64,000 nucleotides of DNA. Source: Bryobacteraceae bacterium. Lineage in GTDB: Bacteria; Acidobacteriota; Terriglobia; Bryobacterales; Bryobacteraceae. Positions within the stretch are counted from its first letter, which is position 1; each line of letters opens with the position of its first letter. Shown piece by piece: positions 45,952 through 54,687 of this stretch. A program made the position numbers and the translations under genes. Location of the stretch: assembly GCA_030041495.1 (NCBI GenBank), contig JASHNT010000130.1, positions 1 to 64,000 of the forward strand, read 5' to 3'. The notes below the pieces were generated by a model. It ran no database searches and had not been told where the DNA came from. It saw only the letters and a list, made by a program, of their open reading frames with translations.

Positions 45952-46707
45952 CTACTTCACTTGACTCTTCCAATAATTCCAGGCGCGCTCGAAGCCATCC
46001 TGCGCCCCGGTTTTCTGCGCTTCCACCGGATCGAGGTACGTCACCGAGCCGCCCAGTGAGATCGCCTGCATTTCCAGGCGCGCGTTCATGTTCATGTAGT
46101 AGGCTCGGCCGACGACAACGTGCAGCGAATCCGCGACTACCACCGCTCCATGGCCCCGCATCAGAGCCGCGGGCTTGGCCCCGAGCGTCTGCGCCAGAGC
46201 CTTGCCCAACTCCGGCGTGCGGATCAGCATGTCCGTCAAACCGGCTGCATCGCGAATTTCGAAGATCGGCACCGGGACTTCCAAAAATCCAGCCATGTGA
46301 TACACCGGCCGCAGCGGCACGGAACTCACGCCGAACGGAATCACGTCCGGAGCGTGGCAATGCACAATAGCCATCACGTCCGGACGCGCGCGGTAAATTT
46401 CGCCGTGAATAAAGCGCTCCGTGTAGCCGGCGGATGCGTCGGCGTTCACCGGCTTGCTGTCGAGGTCGTATTGGATGATGTCAGCGGCAGTGACCGTTCC
46501 CGCGGCCATGTGCCGCGCGAGCCAAAAATGCGCCGGATCTTTGGGATCGCGGACGCTGACGTGGCCGTAGGCGTCGAGCACGCCTTCGTGCGCCAGGATG
46601 TGATTCGCGAGAACCAGCTCCTGGACCAGCGGCGGAACGGATTTTTTCACCGGAGTTTGTCCCTTGGCAACGACACAGCCCGCAAGCGCGAGGATGACAA
46701 ATCGCAT
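45952..46707 (-). CDS. Exported class II aldolase/adducin-family protein
   Basis: The 251-residue protein has a signal peptide (FVILALAGCVVAKGQ). The aldolase fold has HVSVRDPKDPAHFWLAR near 45, a metal-binding VHCHAPDVI near 120 and RGHGAVVVADSLH near 180. The fold usually acts in the cytosol on sugar phosphates such as fuculose 1-phosphate, but many members decarboxylate or act on unphosphorylated substrates, which would fit a periplasmic enzyme. ATG 46707 has AAGGGAG upstream. The frame is open to 46752, but that would remove the signal-peptide start. Confidence 0.88.
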   Translation of the reverse strand: MRFVILALAGCVVAKGQTPVKKSVPPLVQELVLANHILAHEGVLDAYGHVSVRDPKDPAHFWLARHMAAGTVTAADIIQYDLDSKPVNADASAGYTERFIHGEIYRARPDVMAIVHCHAPDVIPFGVSSVPLRPVYHMAGFLEVPVPIFEIRDAAGLTDMLIRTPELGKALAQTLGAKPAALMRGHGAVVVADSLHVVVGRAYYMNMNARLEMQAISLGGSVTYLDPVEAQKTGAQDGFERAWNYWKSQVK

Positions 46708-46717
46708 GATACTCCCT

Positions 46718-47512
46718 TCATTTGTTCGCCACGTGCTGGGCATCCTTTTCATTGTCCGTGCAGAAGTAGTCCAGCAGCTCTGTATTCAGCACGATGTTTT
46801 GATTCAGCTTCACGGTCCACGCTTTTGTGTACGCTCCCGGATCGTTTACGGTCAGCTCGATTTCCAGGCGCCCGTAGTTCACGCGGCGAAATCGCTCCGT
46901 GAGCTTGGCAGCTTCCGTTAGCGGACTACCGTTGCGGTCGAGCCAGGTGCCATTGCGCAAACCGTTAGTCCGGACCACCAACGTGTCGCCTTCCCAATTG
47001 CCTGTCGAATACCCGTTCCAATTGGGAGCAGGATCGACGGGCAAGGGCCGTCCGTCGGCGAAGATTTGCTGGAAGGTGACGTCGCGTTCCGAAAGGATCA
47101 CGATCTCGCCGGGAAGCTGGAGGATTTTTCGCGGCGGGGGAAAGGTGAGCAGGCGCACGACTCCGGCGGGAAGGCAGCGGGCGACGGGATCGTCGCGACC
47201 CTCCGCGGCGGTGCGCTGTTTCACCAATGTTGCGGCCCAGGGCTGATAGGGCAAGCCTCCGGGAAGCTTCGCGCCCAGGTTCAGAAACTCCGGTCCCGCA
47301 AGGTAATCGCCGCATCCGTCCTTCGGGCACGGCGCGTGTTCTAGTTCCCAGATTCCCGAAAGGTCCGGGAGACCCTCCGCGGTGCGCGGCGCGGGAGCGG
47401 AAAGATTCGGCTTGCCGTCGGGCGTGCGAGGAATTCCGGGAGTCGGATAATGCAACCATTGCGCGAACGCAGGAGCGCTGAACAGCACGCAGCACGCCAG
47501 CTTCGCTGTCAT
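46718..47512 (-). CDS. Secreted protein of an acidobacterial family, unknown function
   Basis: The 264-residue protein has a signal peptide (LACCVLFSAPAFAQ) and a mature start rich in PDG/PDLSGIW. Later motifs are QIFADGRPLP near 155 and GNWEGDTLVVRTNGL near 180, shared with three other genes in this window. These proteins are common in Solibacter-type genomes, and I cannot assign a function. The start is ATG 47512, preceded by an A-rich GAAAAAAAAGAA. The frame continues upstream to 47797, but that part overlaps the neighbouring gene and lacks a start signal. Confidence 0.82.
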   Translation of the reverse strand: MTAKLACCVLFSAPAFAQWLHYPTPGIPRTPDGKPNLSAPAPRTAEGLPDLSGIWELEHAPCPKDGCGDYLAGPEFLNLGAKLPGGLPYQPWAATLVKQRTAAEGRDDPVARCLPAGVVRLLTFPPPRKILQLPGEIVILSERDVTFQQIFADGRPLPVDPAPNWNGYSTGNWEGDTLVVRTNGLRNGTWLDRNGSPLTEAAKLTERFRRVNYGRLEIELTVNDPGAYTKAWTVKLNQNIVLNTELLDYFCTDNEKDAQHVANK

Positions 47513-47526
47513 TTCTTTTTTTTCAA

Positions 47527-47940
47527 TTATTGTTTCGGCTTCGCGGAGGCCGCCGTAATCGATCGCTCCGTCAGCGTGGTTCCGTCGGCCAGGGTCAGCG
47601 ACACGAACAGAGCCCCCGGCTCGCCCGAGATCAACGGAGCCGCCACGATGCTGACTTTGTCGCCCGGCTGAACTACGGTCTTTTTCCATCCCGCGCGGGC
47701 CAGATAACCCGGCGCGGTCATCTCCACGTTCCAGGTTTTGACGGCGCCGTCTTTTCCCGGAACCTCGATTTCGATGTAGCAGTGCGGATTCTGCCAACTG
47801 AAGGTTTTGACCGTCCCGATGAGCGTGACGGGATTCTTGCGGTCGAAGCCGGCCATCGAATGGTGCGCGGAGAGCGGCGCGGTGAAGCTAAAACCCAGCG
47901 CCAACGCGCCGGCGATCCAAAGGGCATTCATGATTCTCAT
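47527..47940 (-). CDS. Secreted DUF6152-like protein
   Basis: The 137-residue protein has a signal peptide (LWIAGALALGFSFTAPLSA) followed by HHSMAGFDRKNPVTLIG and FSWQNPHCYIEIEV. The N-terminal HHS of the mature protein and the NPH motif are conserved with the second copy at 49437-49835 and could bind metal, since the mature protein begins with His. ATG 47940 has GAGGAAGCC upstream. The family has no known function. It occurs twice in this operon, each time followed by a PDLSG-type protein gene. Confidence 0.85.
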   Translation of the reverse strand: MRIMNALWIAGALALGFSFTAPLSAHHSMAGFDRKNPVTLIGTVKTFSWQNPHCYIEIEVPGKDGAVKTWNVEMTAPGYLARAGWKKTVVQPGDKVSIVAAPLISGEPGALFVSLTLADGTTLTERSITAASAKPKQ

Positions 47941-47951
47941 TGGCTTCCTCA

Positions 47952-48740
47952 CTAACGGTCGGAATTGGTGCTGAGCAAGTGCTCATTCAAGTCCGGCAGG
48001 CACTCGGCTTCCGTAATTTCCTGATCGTCCACGCGGCGCCAACGCTTGGTCCACTTCCATTCGCCCTCCCAGCTCTTGGGATCGGTCATGGTGTACTGGA
48101 TCTCGAGCGTTGCGCCATTATCGAGCATCCGCATCCGTTCGATCACGTGCAAAGCATCGCTGGCCGGGACACCGTTGTCGATCCAGTGATGATCGTTGAC
48201 GAAGCCGGTTGTATCCACCACCAGCGAGTCGCCCTCCCAATGCCCGATGGATTCGCCGTTGAAGCTGGAGATGATCACGTCGGGATCGGTGTGCTTGCGT
48301 CCGTCCAGATAAATGATGCGGACGCTGTTCATGAATCCGCTGACCATAAAGATTACGGTCGGCTTCTGGATCATGGCGATGGGCCACACGCGCGTCATGA
48401 TGATGGGCAATCCGGCGGGCCAGCAATGGCCGATATCGTCCCGGTAGGATTTGCCCGCAGCCTGAGCTTTCTTGTAGGCGTCATACTGCGCCTGCGCCGG
48501 AGGGGTCAGCTTGAACCCCGGAGGAGGACTGAATTGCCACGGATTGGCCGGACCTCCGGCGTGCAGCCAGGTCCCGGTCACATCAAACGCGGGTTTGGGC
48601 CGCTGCTTGGCGATGGCGGCGGGCGCAAGAGCGCCTAGCGGCTTGCCATTTTCATCGAGCGGCGCGGGCGACTGCGCCTTAAGATACGCCCCGGCGCACA
48701 GCACCAAGGCCGCTAAAATGTTCATGCTTTTACTTGTCAT
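47952..48740 (-). CDS. Secreted protein of the same acidobacterial family, unknown function
   Basis: The 262-residue protein has a signal peptide (MNILAALVLCAGAYLKAQ). The core has VTGTWLHAGGP near residue 55, WPIAMIQKPTVIFMV near 120 and IGHWEGDSLVVDTTGF near 170, sharing the HWEGDTLVV motif with its neighbours. The start is ATG 48740, which overlaps the preceding gene's end by 11 bases. The in-frame ATG 48725 is also possible. It is flanked by its paralogue and by a DUF6152-like gene. Confidence 0.82.
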   Translation of the reverse strand: MTSKSMNILAALVLCAGAYLKAQSPAPLDENGKPLGALAPAAIAKQRPKPAFDVTGTWLHAGGPANPWQFSPPPGFKLTPPAQAQYDAYKKAQAAGKSYRDDIGHCWPAGLPIIMTRVWPIAMIQKPTVIFMVSGFMNSVRIIYLDGRKHTDPDVIISSFNGESIGHWEGDSLVVDTTGFVNDHHWIDNGVPASDALHVIERMRMLDNGATLEIQYTMTDPKSWEGEWKWTKRWRRVDDQEITEAECLPDLNEHLLSTNSDR

Positions 48741-49431
48741 GCAGCCTCATCCGGACCACGCCGTTCTGGTCCACGTACTCGCGGTTGTTTTCGCACACGA
48801 ACTCGACCATTTCGTAATTGGGGACGAACTTGTAGTTGAGCGTGTACGTGTACGGTTTCTCCAGCACCACCGGATCATCGATGGTGATTTGGTCCTGTAA
48901 CGTGTTGGCCCCAGTCTTGCGGATGCGCTCGCCGATGCGCATCTGCTCGCTGTGCGGCATCTCCTGGTAGCCGCGGACGGATTCCTTGATGCCGATGGTA
49001 TCGACAACCAGCGTATCGCCGTCCCAATGCCCGACGGAATGCCCGTAGTAGCCTGGATCGACGTCATCGAGCGAGAGCTGTTTCTTGCCGATGTAGATGC
49101 GCCGGACTTCGCTGAACGCCTCGCCGATGATGGTGACTTGTTCCGGCCGCTGGATGATTTCCATCGGGTAGATGGCGACCTGCATCATGCTCGGCATGCC
49201 ATAGGGTTCGCAAAGCCCGGCGGCGGCCAATTGCTCGCCCTTTGCGGCGGCTTCGCGTTCTTTGGCTCGCTTGGCGTCGTAGGTTTGCTTGTATGTGGGC
49301 TTAAGGAGCATAGGCTGCGGAGGGGCTCCGCCGCGGCCGCCGGCCGGGCTCCAGACTCCGCTAAGGTCGGGCGGCTGAGCAAAGACCACCGGCAAAGCCA
49401 GAAATAGAACCATCAGGCTTCGTGCATTCAT
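48730..49431 (-). CDS. Secreted protein of the same acidobacterial family, unknown function
   Basis: The 233-residue protein has a signal peptide (LMVLFLALPVVFAQ) and a mature start PPDLSGVWSPAGGRGG. Shared motifs are RIYIGKKQLSLDD near 110 and VGHWDGDTLVVDTIG near 135, followed by a C-terminal segment with aromatic residues (YTYTLNYKFVPNYEMVEFVC). It starts five bases after the first gene of the operon. All members of the family in this window are secreted and lie next to each other or to redox genes, so they are probably part of an exported catabolic unit. Confidence 0.82.
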   Translation of the reverse strand: MNARSLMVLFLALPVVFAQPPDLSGVWSPAGGRGGAPPQPMLLKPTYKQTYDAKRAKEREAAAKGEQLAAAGLCEPYGMPSMMQVAIYPMEIIQRPEQVTIIGEAFSEVRRIYIGKKQLSLDDVDPGYYGHSVGHWDGDTLVVDTIGIKESVRGYQEMPHSEQMRIGERIRKTGANTLQDQITIDDPVVLEKPYTYTLNYKFVPNYEMVEFVCENNREYVDQNGVVRMRLHDK

Positions 49432-49436
49432 GGTCT

Positions 49437-49835
49437 TCAGCGCTTCCCTTCGGGCCCGCGCCCGGGCCCATTGCCGAGCTTGCGTCCGTCCGCCAGATCC
49501 GCTTGCAGCAGCAAACCGCCCGCACTCCCGTCTTTAAGCGGATTGATGATGAGCGTAACCTTGTCGCCGGCCTTGAGGGTCGAATGAGTCCACCCGCTGT
49601 TGCGCAGAATGCTGGGACTGCCCAATTCGATACTCCAGTGCTTGATGGCGCCGTTCGTGTCCGCGGCGTCGATCTCGATGTAAGTGTGAGGATTGGTCCA
49701 TTCGAAGGAGGACACCACTCCGCTCAGCGTCACCTGCTTGGTGGTGTCGAACATCACGAAGGAATGATGCGCGGCCGCCGGCAGCGCAGCGAGCGTCGTC
49801 CCTGCAATTAGAGCACAAATTACGCGTCGGTTCAT
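49437..49835 (-). CDS. Secreted DUF6152-like protein, first gene of the operon
   Basis: The 132-residue protein has a signal peptide (VICALIAGTTLAALPAAA) directly followed by HHSFVMFDTTKQVTLSG and FEWTNPHTYIEIDA, so the mature protein probably begins with His-His. It is a paralogue of the gene at 47527-47940. ATG 49835 has a GGGGGGAG ribosome-binding site. A strong promoter lies about 42-70 nt upstream. The frame is open to 50027, but the extra codons have no initiation signal. Confidence 0.85.
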   Translation of the reverse strand: MNRRVICALIAGTTLAALPAAAHHSFVMFDTTKQVTLSGVVSSFEWTNPHTYIEIDAADTNGAIKHWSIELGSPSILRNSGWTHSTLKAGDKVTLIINPLKDGSAGGLLLQADLADGRKLGNGPGRGPEGKR

Positions 49836-49876
49836 GGCTCCCCCCAACGGCGCAGAAATGCGCGCGCCGAAAGGAT

Positions 49877-49905
49877 GCATCCTATCCCGCCGGGCCGCGG
49901 AAGTC
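49877..49905 (-). promoter_or_regulatory. Sigma-70 type promoter for the seven-gene secreted operon
   Basis: On the minus strand TTGACT (49905-49900), a 17-bp spacer and TAGGAT (49882-49877) fit a housekeeping promoter, the best -35/-10 pair seen in the window. Transcription should start near 49870, leaving about a 35-nt leader with a ribosome-binding site before the ATG at 49835. Confidence 0.6.
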
Positions 49906-50009
49906 AATCGCCACGGGCGAAAACACCGGGAAAAAACGCTGACGGGATTGACCCTAACCGCACAGTTGCATCTGATTTTCGTCCGGGGATTCTCTCCTTC
50001 CGATAGATA

Positions 50010-50837
50010 GGAGATCTTCTTGAGCATACGAGAGCAGGCGCAATCCCAGCGGCAGCAGCGGTGCTGATTGCGCTGGCCGGATTTGCCGGCGATCGCGCGG
50101 GTGCGCAGCAGAATGCACCAAGGGTCTCAATCAGCCCTGGAGCATGGCTTTCCTGACTCGTGGGCGTCCAGGATATTAATCTCCGCGATCCAGAGCGGTA
50201 ACGCTTCGCGCATTATTTTCGGCCCGGACGGAATGATCTACGACCGTCGGCGTGGCCGATCCTCCCGGGGCCGCGACGGCGCAGGACCCCAACGACCTCG
50301 CCGGCAAGGTGCTGCGCCTGCGTGACGAGGGCGCTGTTCCACCGGATAATCCGTTCGTCGGCCGCGCCGGCTACCGGCCGGAGATCTACACCATGGGCCA
50401 TCGCAACCCCCTGGGACTCGCGGTCGAGCCGGATAACGGCGGGATTTGGGAGTGCGAGGACGGACCCAACGGCGGCAACGAAGTCAACATTCTGCAGCCA
50501 GGCAAGAACTATGGCTGGCCCGTGGTCAGCTTCGGCCGTTTCTACCTCGGCCCGCGCGTCAGCGACAACCCGTGGCACGAGGGCATGGAGCTGCCGGTGG
50601 TTTACTGGGTTCCAGCGATCGCCATCTCCGGCATGACATTCTCACTGGCGACAAATTCCCAACTGGAAGAACAACGTTTTCGTCGGGGGCATGCGGCGCG
50701 GCGAAGTCCCGCGTTCGGGCCACCTGGAGCGGATCGACTTCAACGGCAAATGGGAAGAGCCCCACCGTGAGTCGATCCTCGAGGAGCTGCACAATCGCAT
50801 TCGCGACGTGCGGCAGAGCCCGCGACGGCCGCGCTGA
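50010..50837 (+). pseudogene. Decayed PQQ-dependent sugar dehydrogenase
   Basis: This stretch encodes pieces of a soluble aldose (glucose/sorbosone-type) dehydrogenase in several frames. A signal-like part (AVLIALAGFAG) is followed by PWSMAFL, then much of the N-terminal propeller is missing. FGPDGMIY and GVADPPGAATAQDPNDL come next, separated by a 2-base loss near 50240. The TMGHRNPLGLAVEP and GPNGGNEVN motifs follow, and then single-base losses near 50642 and 50661. The end (GGMRRGEVPRSG to TGA 50835) is in a third frame. The missing blade block cannot be explained by single sequencing errors, so real decay is likely. It fills the only stretch of about 1 kb without an intact gene. Confidence 0.8.
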
Positions 50838-50844
50838 GTCCGAG

Positions 50845-51918
50845 CTACGGGTGCAGCGTCAGCTTCTGCACTCTCCAGTTGCCCAGCTCGCCGACGTACA
50901 GCTCGTTTTCGCTGCGGCAGTCGATGGCATTGACCGTGCCGAACTCCTTGGGCAGCTTGCCGGCTTTGCCGAACTTGCCCAGGATCTTCCCGTCCAGCTC
51001 GACCTTGTAAATTTCGCCGCCGCTGTCGATATCGTCTTCCGGATTTGAATCGGAAGTGTAGAGATATTGATGCAAGCCTGGAGTGATGCAAATCGCCGCA
51101 GGCTCGCCGACATTCTCAATCTGCGATTTGAAGTTGCCGTCGCCATCGAATACCTGGATGCGCTTGTTGCCGGTATCGGCGACGTAGACGTTGCCCTGCG
51201 TGTCAATGGCGATGCCGTGCACGGTGTTGAACTGCCCTTGCTCGGAACCACGCGATCCCCAGCTCTTGATGAACTTGCCGTGCTTGTCGAACTTGGCGAC
51301 GCGATCGTTGCCGAAACCGTCCGCGACATATATATCGCCCGCCGCATCCCAAGCAACGTCGGTGGGCCGTTGAAAGACATCGCTCTGTTGTCCGGCTCCA
51401 GGAAGTCCGCGCCCGCGGCCACGGCCAGCCGGCGCCGCTCCGGGCACTGGAGCCGGCACGCGCTCAGATTCCGACTTCCGCCCCAACAGGAGCTGGTACT
51501 GGCCATTGGGATCGAACTTGATCACCATGCTCGACATCTGGTCTACCATCCAGACGTTGTCCTGCGGATCGACGCGCACCTGCTGCGCCACCAGCATCGC
51601 GTAGGTGTTCTGGCCGATCTCGCGCACGAATTTTCCGGTCTTATCGAATTCGAACAAGCGCGAGCCTCCATGCGCGAACGGCCGCGAAGTGCCAAGCGAA
51701 AGCGTCGGATGGCCGGTGCGGGTGTAGACAAAGATGTCGCCCTTGGAATTTGTGGCCACGCCTGCGACTTCGCCGAGAAAGATATTGTCCGGCAGCTTCA
51801 ACACGTCGGCGGAGTCGAAACGGATCTCCGGCACGGAGGCCGATGCGGAAGATTGCCCTGCCGCGGGAATCCCAGCGAGCATCGCAGCGGCGAGTGAAAT
51901 TTCAAATATGCGTCTCAT
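50845..51918 (-). CDS. Secreted NHL-repeat beta-propeller protein
   Basis: The 357-residue protein has a signal peptide (ISLAAAMLAGIPAAGQ) and about six NHL-type blades, for example VRVDPQDNVWMVD, PTDVAWDAAGDIYVADG and GIAIDTQGNVYVADTGNKRIQVF. A Gly/Arg-rich insertion near 165-180 (AAPAGRGRGRGLPG) interrupts one blade. It is a paralogue of the following gene, which is upstream in the operon, at about 15 bases distance. NHL propellers are often binding or lyase (peptidyl-amidoglycolate lyase) scaffolds. Lyase residues were not checked. It is the last gene of the five-gene operon. Confidence 0.88.
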   Translation of the reverse strand: MRRIFEISLAAAMLAGIPAAGQSSASASVPEIRFDSADVLKLPDNIFLGEVAGVATNSKGDIFVYTRTGHPTLSLGTSRPFAHGGSRLFEFDKTGKFVREIGQNTYAMLVAQQVRVDPQDNVWMVDQMSSMVIKFDPNGQYQLLLGRKSESERVPAPVPGAAPAGRGRGRGLPGAGQQSDVFQRPTDVAWDAAGDIYVADGFGNDRVAKFDKHGKFIKSWGSRGSEQGQFNTVHGIAIDTQGNVYVADTGNKRIQVFDGDGNFKSQIENVGEPAAICITPGLHQYLYTSDSNPEDDIDSGGEIYKVELDGKILGKFGKAGKLPKEFGTVNAIDCRSENELYVGELGNWRVQKLTLHP

Positions 51919-51933
51919 GGAGATTCTCCTGGT

Positions 51934-52965
51934 CTATTTCCCCGGCTTCAGCAGCAGCTTCTGCACGCGCCACGATTCGATTTCCGCCACGATGATCTGA
52001 TTGGGGTTGCGGCAATCCATCATGTGCACCACCTGGAAACCGCCCAGATCCTTGCCCGCGTGGCCGAACTTGCCCAGAATTGTCCCGTCCAGCTCCATCT
52101 TGTAAATCTCCCCGGTGATGTCCCACGTCCCCGGCCCGTTGCCGTTGGGATTCGAATTCGATGTGAACAGATACTGATGGGGCCCGGGCGAGATGCACAC
52201 GGTCCAGGAATCGCCGATATTGTCGTAGATCGCTTTGCGCTCCAGGTTGTTGTCGAATACCTGGATGCGATGGTTGGCGCGGTCCGAAACGTAAACATTG
52301 CCCTGCAAGTCCACGGCGAGCGCATGCGGAGTATTGAACTGGCTGGGTTCGGACCCAGGTTTTTCGCTGCCCACTTGCTTCAGGAAGCGGCCGTTCTTGT
52401 CGTACTTCACCACGCGGTGGTTGGTGTATCCGTCGGAGATAAAAATGTTGCCCTGCGGATCCCAAGCAACGTCGGTCGGCCGCGCGAGTGTATATTTTTG
52501 CGCCGGCGGCGCGGGCCCGTTGGTTGTCGCGAGCATCCCTGCCACTACCTCCGGCCGGTGCCCGATCACCATCGCGATCTTGCCCGCCGGGTTGAACTTG
52601 ATCACCATGTTGGTGCCTTCGTCCACGGCCCAGACGTTGTCCTGCGGATCGACGCGGACGGAATGCGCGAACTCGAAGCCGTAGTTGCCCTCACCCCACT
52701 CCTTCACGAACACGCCATTCTGGTCGAACTCGAACAGACGCGTGTTGGCGCTGCGCGTGAAGACGAAGAGGTGCCCCTTGGAGTCGGTGGCCACGCCCAT
52801 CGCCTCACCCAGGTACAGGCCGGACGGGAGCTTGAGATAATTCGGCACCGAGGTGTAGGGAATCTCCGGCACGTTCTGCGCCTTGGCCTTGGTCTGTGCC
52901 AGAGCGGACCCGGCCGGAAACAACAGGCCCACCGCGAGCGTGCAGTTAAGAAGAGATCGCTTCAT
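51934..52965 (-). CDS. Secreted NHL-repeat beta-propeller protein
   Basis: The 343-residue protein has a signal peptide (CTLAVGLLFPAGSALAQ) and about six blades, for example VRVDPQDNVWAVDEGTN, PTDVAWDPQGNIFISDG and ALAVDLQGNVYVSDRANHRIQVF. It is clearly paralogous to the neighbour at 50845-51918 but lacks the Gly/Arg-rich insertion. ATG 52965 has GGGAGG in the leader. The two NHL genes and the PQQ propeller upstream of them form a run of three propeller genes. Confidence 0.88.
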   Translation of the reverse strand: MKRSLLNCTLAVGLLFPAGSALAQTKAKAQNVPEIPYTSVPNYLKLPSGLYLGEAMGVATDSKGHLFVFTRSANTRLFEFDQNGVFVKEWGEGNYGFEFAHSVRVDPQDNVWAVDEGTNMVIKFNPAGKIAMVIGHRPEVVAGMLATTNGPAPPAQKYTLARPTDVAWDPQGNIFISDGYTNHRVVKYDKNGRFLKQVGSEKPGSEPSQFNTPHALAVDLQGNVYVSDRANHRIQVFDNNLERKAIYDNIGDSWTVCISPGPHQYLFTSNSNPNGNGPGTWDITGEIYKMELDGTILGKFGHAGKDLGGFQVVHMMDCRNPNQIIVAEIESWRVQKLLLKPGK

Positions 52966-53017
52966 GAAGGAACCTCCCGATTTCGGCGAATAACAGTCTA
53001 CGCTATCACGTCAAGTG

Positions 53018-54676
53018 TCACTCGGTCACTAACGCGAACGTCCACACCGATCCGCCCGCCGGCACCTTGCTGGCCGCCAGGCGCGACGCCGCGATTCCGC
53101 CGATGCCCGACAGAACCGTGACATACTGGCGGCCCTTGTACGTGTAGGTGATGGCCGTCGAGTTGACGCTGGAGCCGGTCTTGAACTGCCACAGAGTCTT
53201 GCCTGTGCTCTCATCCAGCGCCAGAAATTCGCCGGTAAGTTTGCCCGTGAACAACAGACCGCCTCCGGTCGCCAGCATACCCGCCGAGCTCGGCAAATCT
53301 GCCAAGGGAATCTCCCACTTTTTCTCACCGCTCAGAGGATTGATGGCCAGGAAATAGCCGAGCACGTCGCCCGGTTTATTTTCCGGCTGCCTGGCGATAA
53401 CACCGGTAGAAGTGCCGCCCAGTTGAACCGGTTTGGGAGCGTCGAGTTTCTGGATGCGTGGGACGTTCCAGGTGCTCGCGTAAATCAGACCCGTCGAAGG
53501 ATTGAAAGCGATGGGCACCGCGTTGGTGCCGCGGGAGGGCCAGATCTCGACCTCTTCTCCTGCGGCAAAGCGCCGGTACACGCCGGTCAGAATGGGCCGG
53601 CCAGTCTTCATGTCGATTCCCGATGCCCAGTTCACCTTTACGTACGGGTGCGCAGCGATCAACGTGCAATTGGTGCGGTCCAGAACATACAAGAACCCGC
53701 CCTTGTTGGTCTGGATCATCACCTTCCTAAGTTGCCCATTCACGCGAAGATCGGCGAGCACCTGTTCATCGGTGGCATCCACGTCATAGACGTCGTTGGG
53801 AGTGTATTGAAAGTAGCAGGCAACCTCGCCGGTCTTGGGCCGGATGGCCAGCACGCTATTGGTGAACAGACTATCCAGGCCTTGGCGCGGACGAGGATCG
53901 TACGGCTCTGCATTGCCGACGCCCCAGTACACCAGATCGAGATCCGGATCGTAGGAGCCGGAGCGCCACGTCGGGCCTCCGCCCTGTTGCCAGGCGTCCG
54001 AGTTCTTCGGCCAGGTTTCCGAACCGGGTTCACCCGGCGCCGGAATCGTGTATCTGCGCCACAATTTTTTCCCGGTGTCCGGGTCCCAACCGTCTAGAAA
54101 CCCCCGCGTGGTGGACTCGCCTCCGGACTCGCCGGAGATTACCACGCCATTGGCCACGATCGGCGCGCCGGTCGAGTAGTAGCCCTCATGCAAGTCCGCG
54201 AATTTCTGGTTCCACAGCACCTTGCCGGTCTTCATGTCCAACGCGAGGATGTGATTGTCCACAGTTATACGAAACAGCCTGCCGTTATAAATCGCCGGCG
54301 CTCCGCGATTGTAGGCGGAGCGCGTCACTCCGGGTTCAAGATCCACCGCGGTTCGCCAGATCTGGCGTCCGGTTTCGACATCGATGGCGAAGGTCCACTT
54401 GCCGTTGACGACGTACATTACGCCGTCGTAAATCACCGGCGCGGCCAGTTCGCCCTCCTCGTTCATCAGACTCGCATTCCAGACCGGCACCAGCCGCTTC
54501 ACGTTGGATTTGTTGATCTGCTTCAGCGGACTGTAACTCTGGCGGTCATAGCCCATACTCTGGGTGAGAACGTTTTCAGTACTCCGGCCGTCATGCACCA
54601 ACTCGTCATTGCTTTGCGGGTATCCGGGAAGGGCTGCGAAAGCAGCCAGCGCGGCAATCAACCTGAGTCTCTTCAT
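53018..54676 (-). CDS. PQQ-dependent quinoprotein dehydrogenase
   Basis: The 552-residue protein has a signal peptide (LIAALAAFAALPGYPQ) and the eight-bladed PQQ propeller with the repeating ALDxxTGKxLW(Q/N) motif. The catalytic region includes GESGGESTTRGFLDGWDPDTGK (short extract GESGGESTTRG) and the DVYDVDATDE segment supplying the active-site Asp. The adjacent-cysteine pair of methanol dehydrogenase is absent, so another alcohol or sugar is the likelier substrate. No cytochrome domain is attached, so electrons must go to a separate carrier. It starts 11 bases after the carboxymuconolactone decarboxylase-like gene. Confidence 0.92.
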   Translation of the reverse strand: MKRLRLIAALAAFAALPGYPQSNDELVHDGRSTENVLTQSMGYDRQSYSPLKQINKSNVKRLVPVWNASLMNEEGELAAPVIYDGVMYVVNGKWTFAIDVETGRQIWRTAVDLEPGVTRSAYNRGAPAIYNGRLFRITVDNHILALDMKTGKVLWNQKFADLHEGYYSTGAPIVANGVVISGESGGESTTRGFLDGWDPDTGKKLWRRYTIPAPGEPGSETWPKNSDAWQQGGGPTWRSGSYDPDLDLVYWGVGNAEPYDPRPRQGLDSLFTNSVLAIRPKTGEVACYFQYTPNDVYDVDATDEQVLADLRVNGQLRKVMIQTNKGGFLYVLDRTNCTLIAAHPYVKVNWASGIDMKTGRPILTGVYRRFAAGEEVEIWPSRGTNAVPIAFNPSTGLIYASTWNVPRIQKLDAPKPVQLGGTSTGVIARQPENKPGDVLGYFLAINPLSGEKKWEIPLADLPSSAGMLATGGGLLFTGKLTGEFLALDESTGKTLWQFKTGSSVNSTAITYTYKGRQYVTVLSGIGGIAASRLAASKVPAGGSVWTFALVTE

Positions 54677-54687
54677 GTTCTACCCCC

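Noticed and set aside
49836-50009. Search for a gene or RNA between the operon start and the decayed dehydrogenase
   Set aside because: Apart from the sigma-70 promoter I see no coding frame or structured RNA here.
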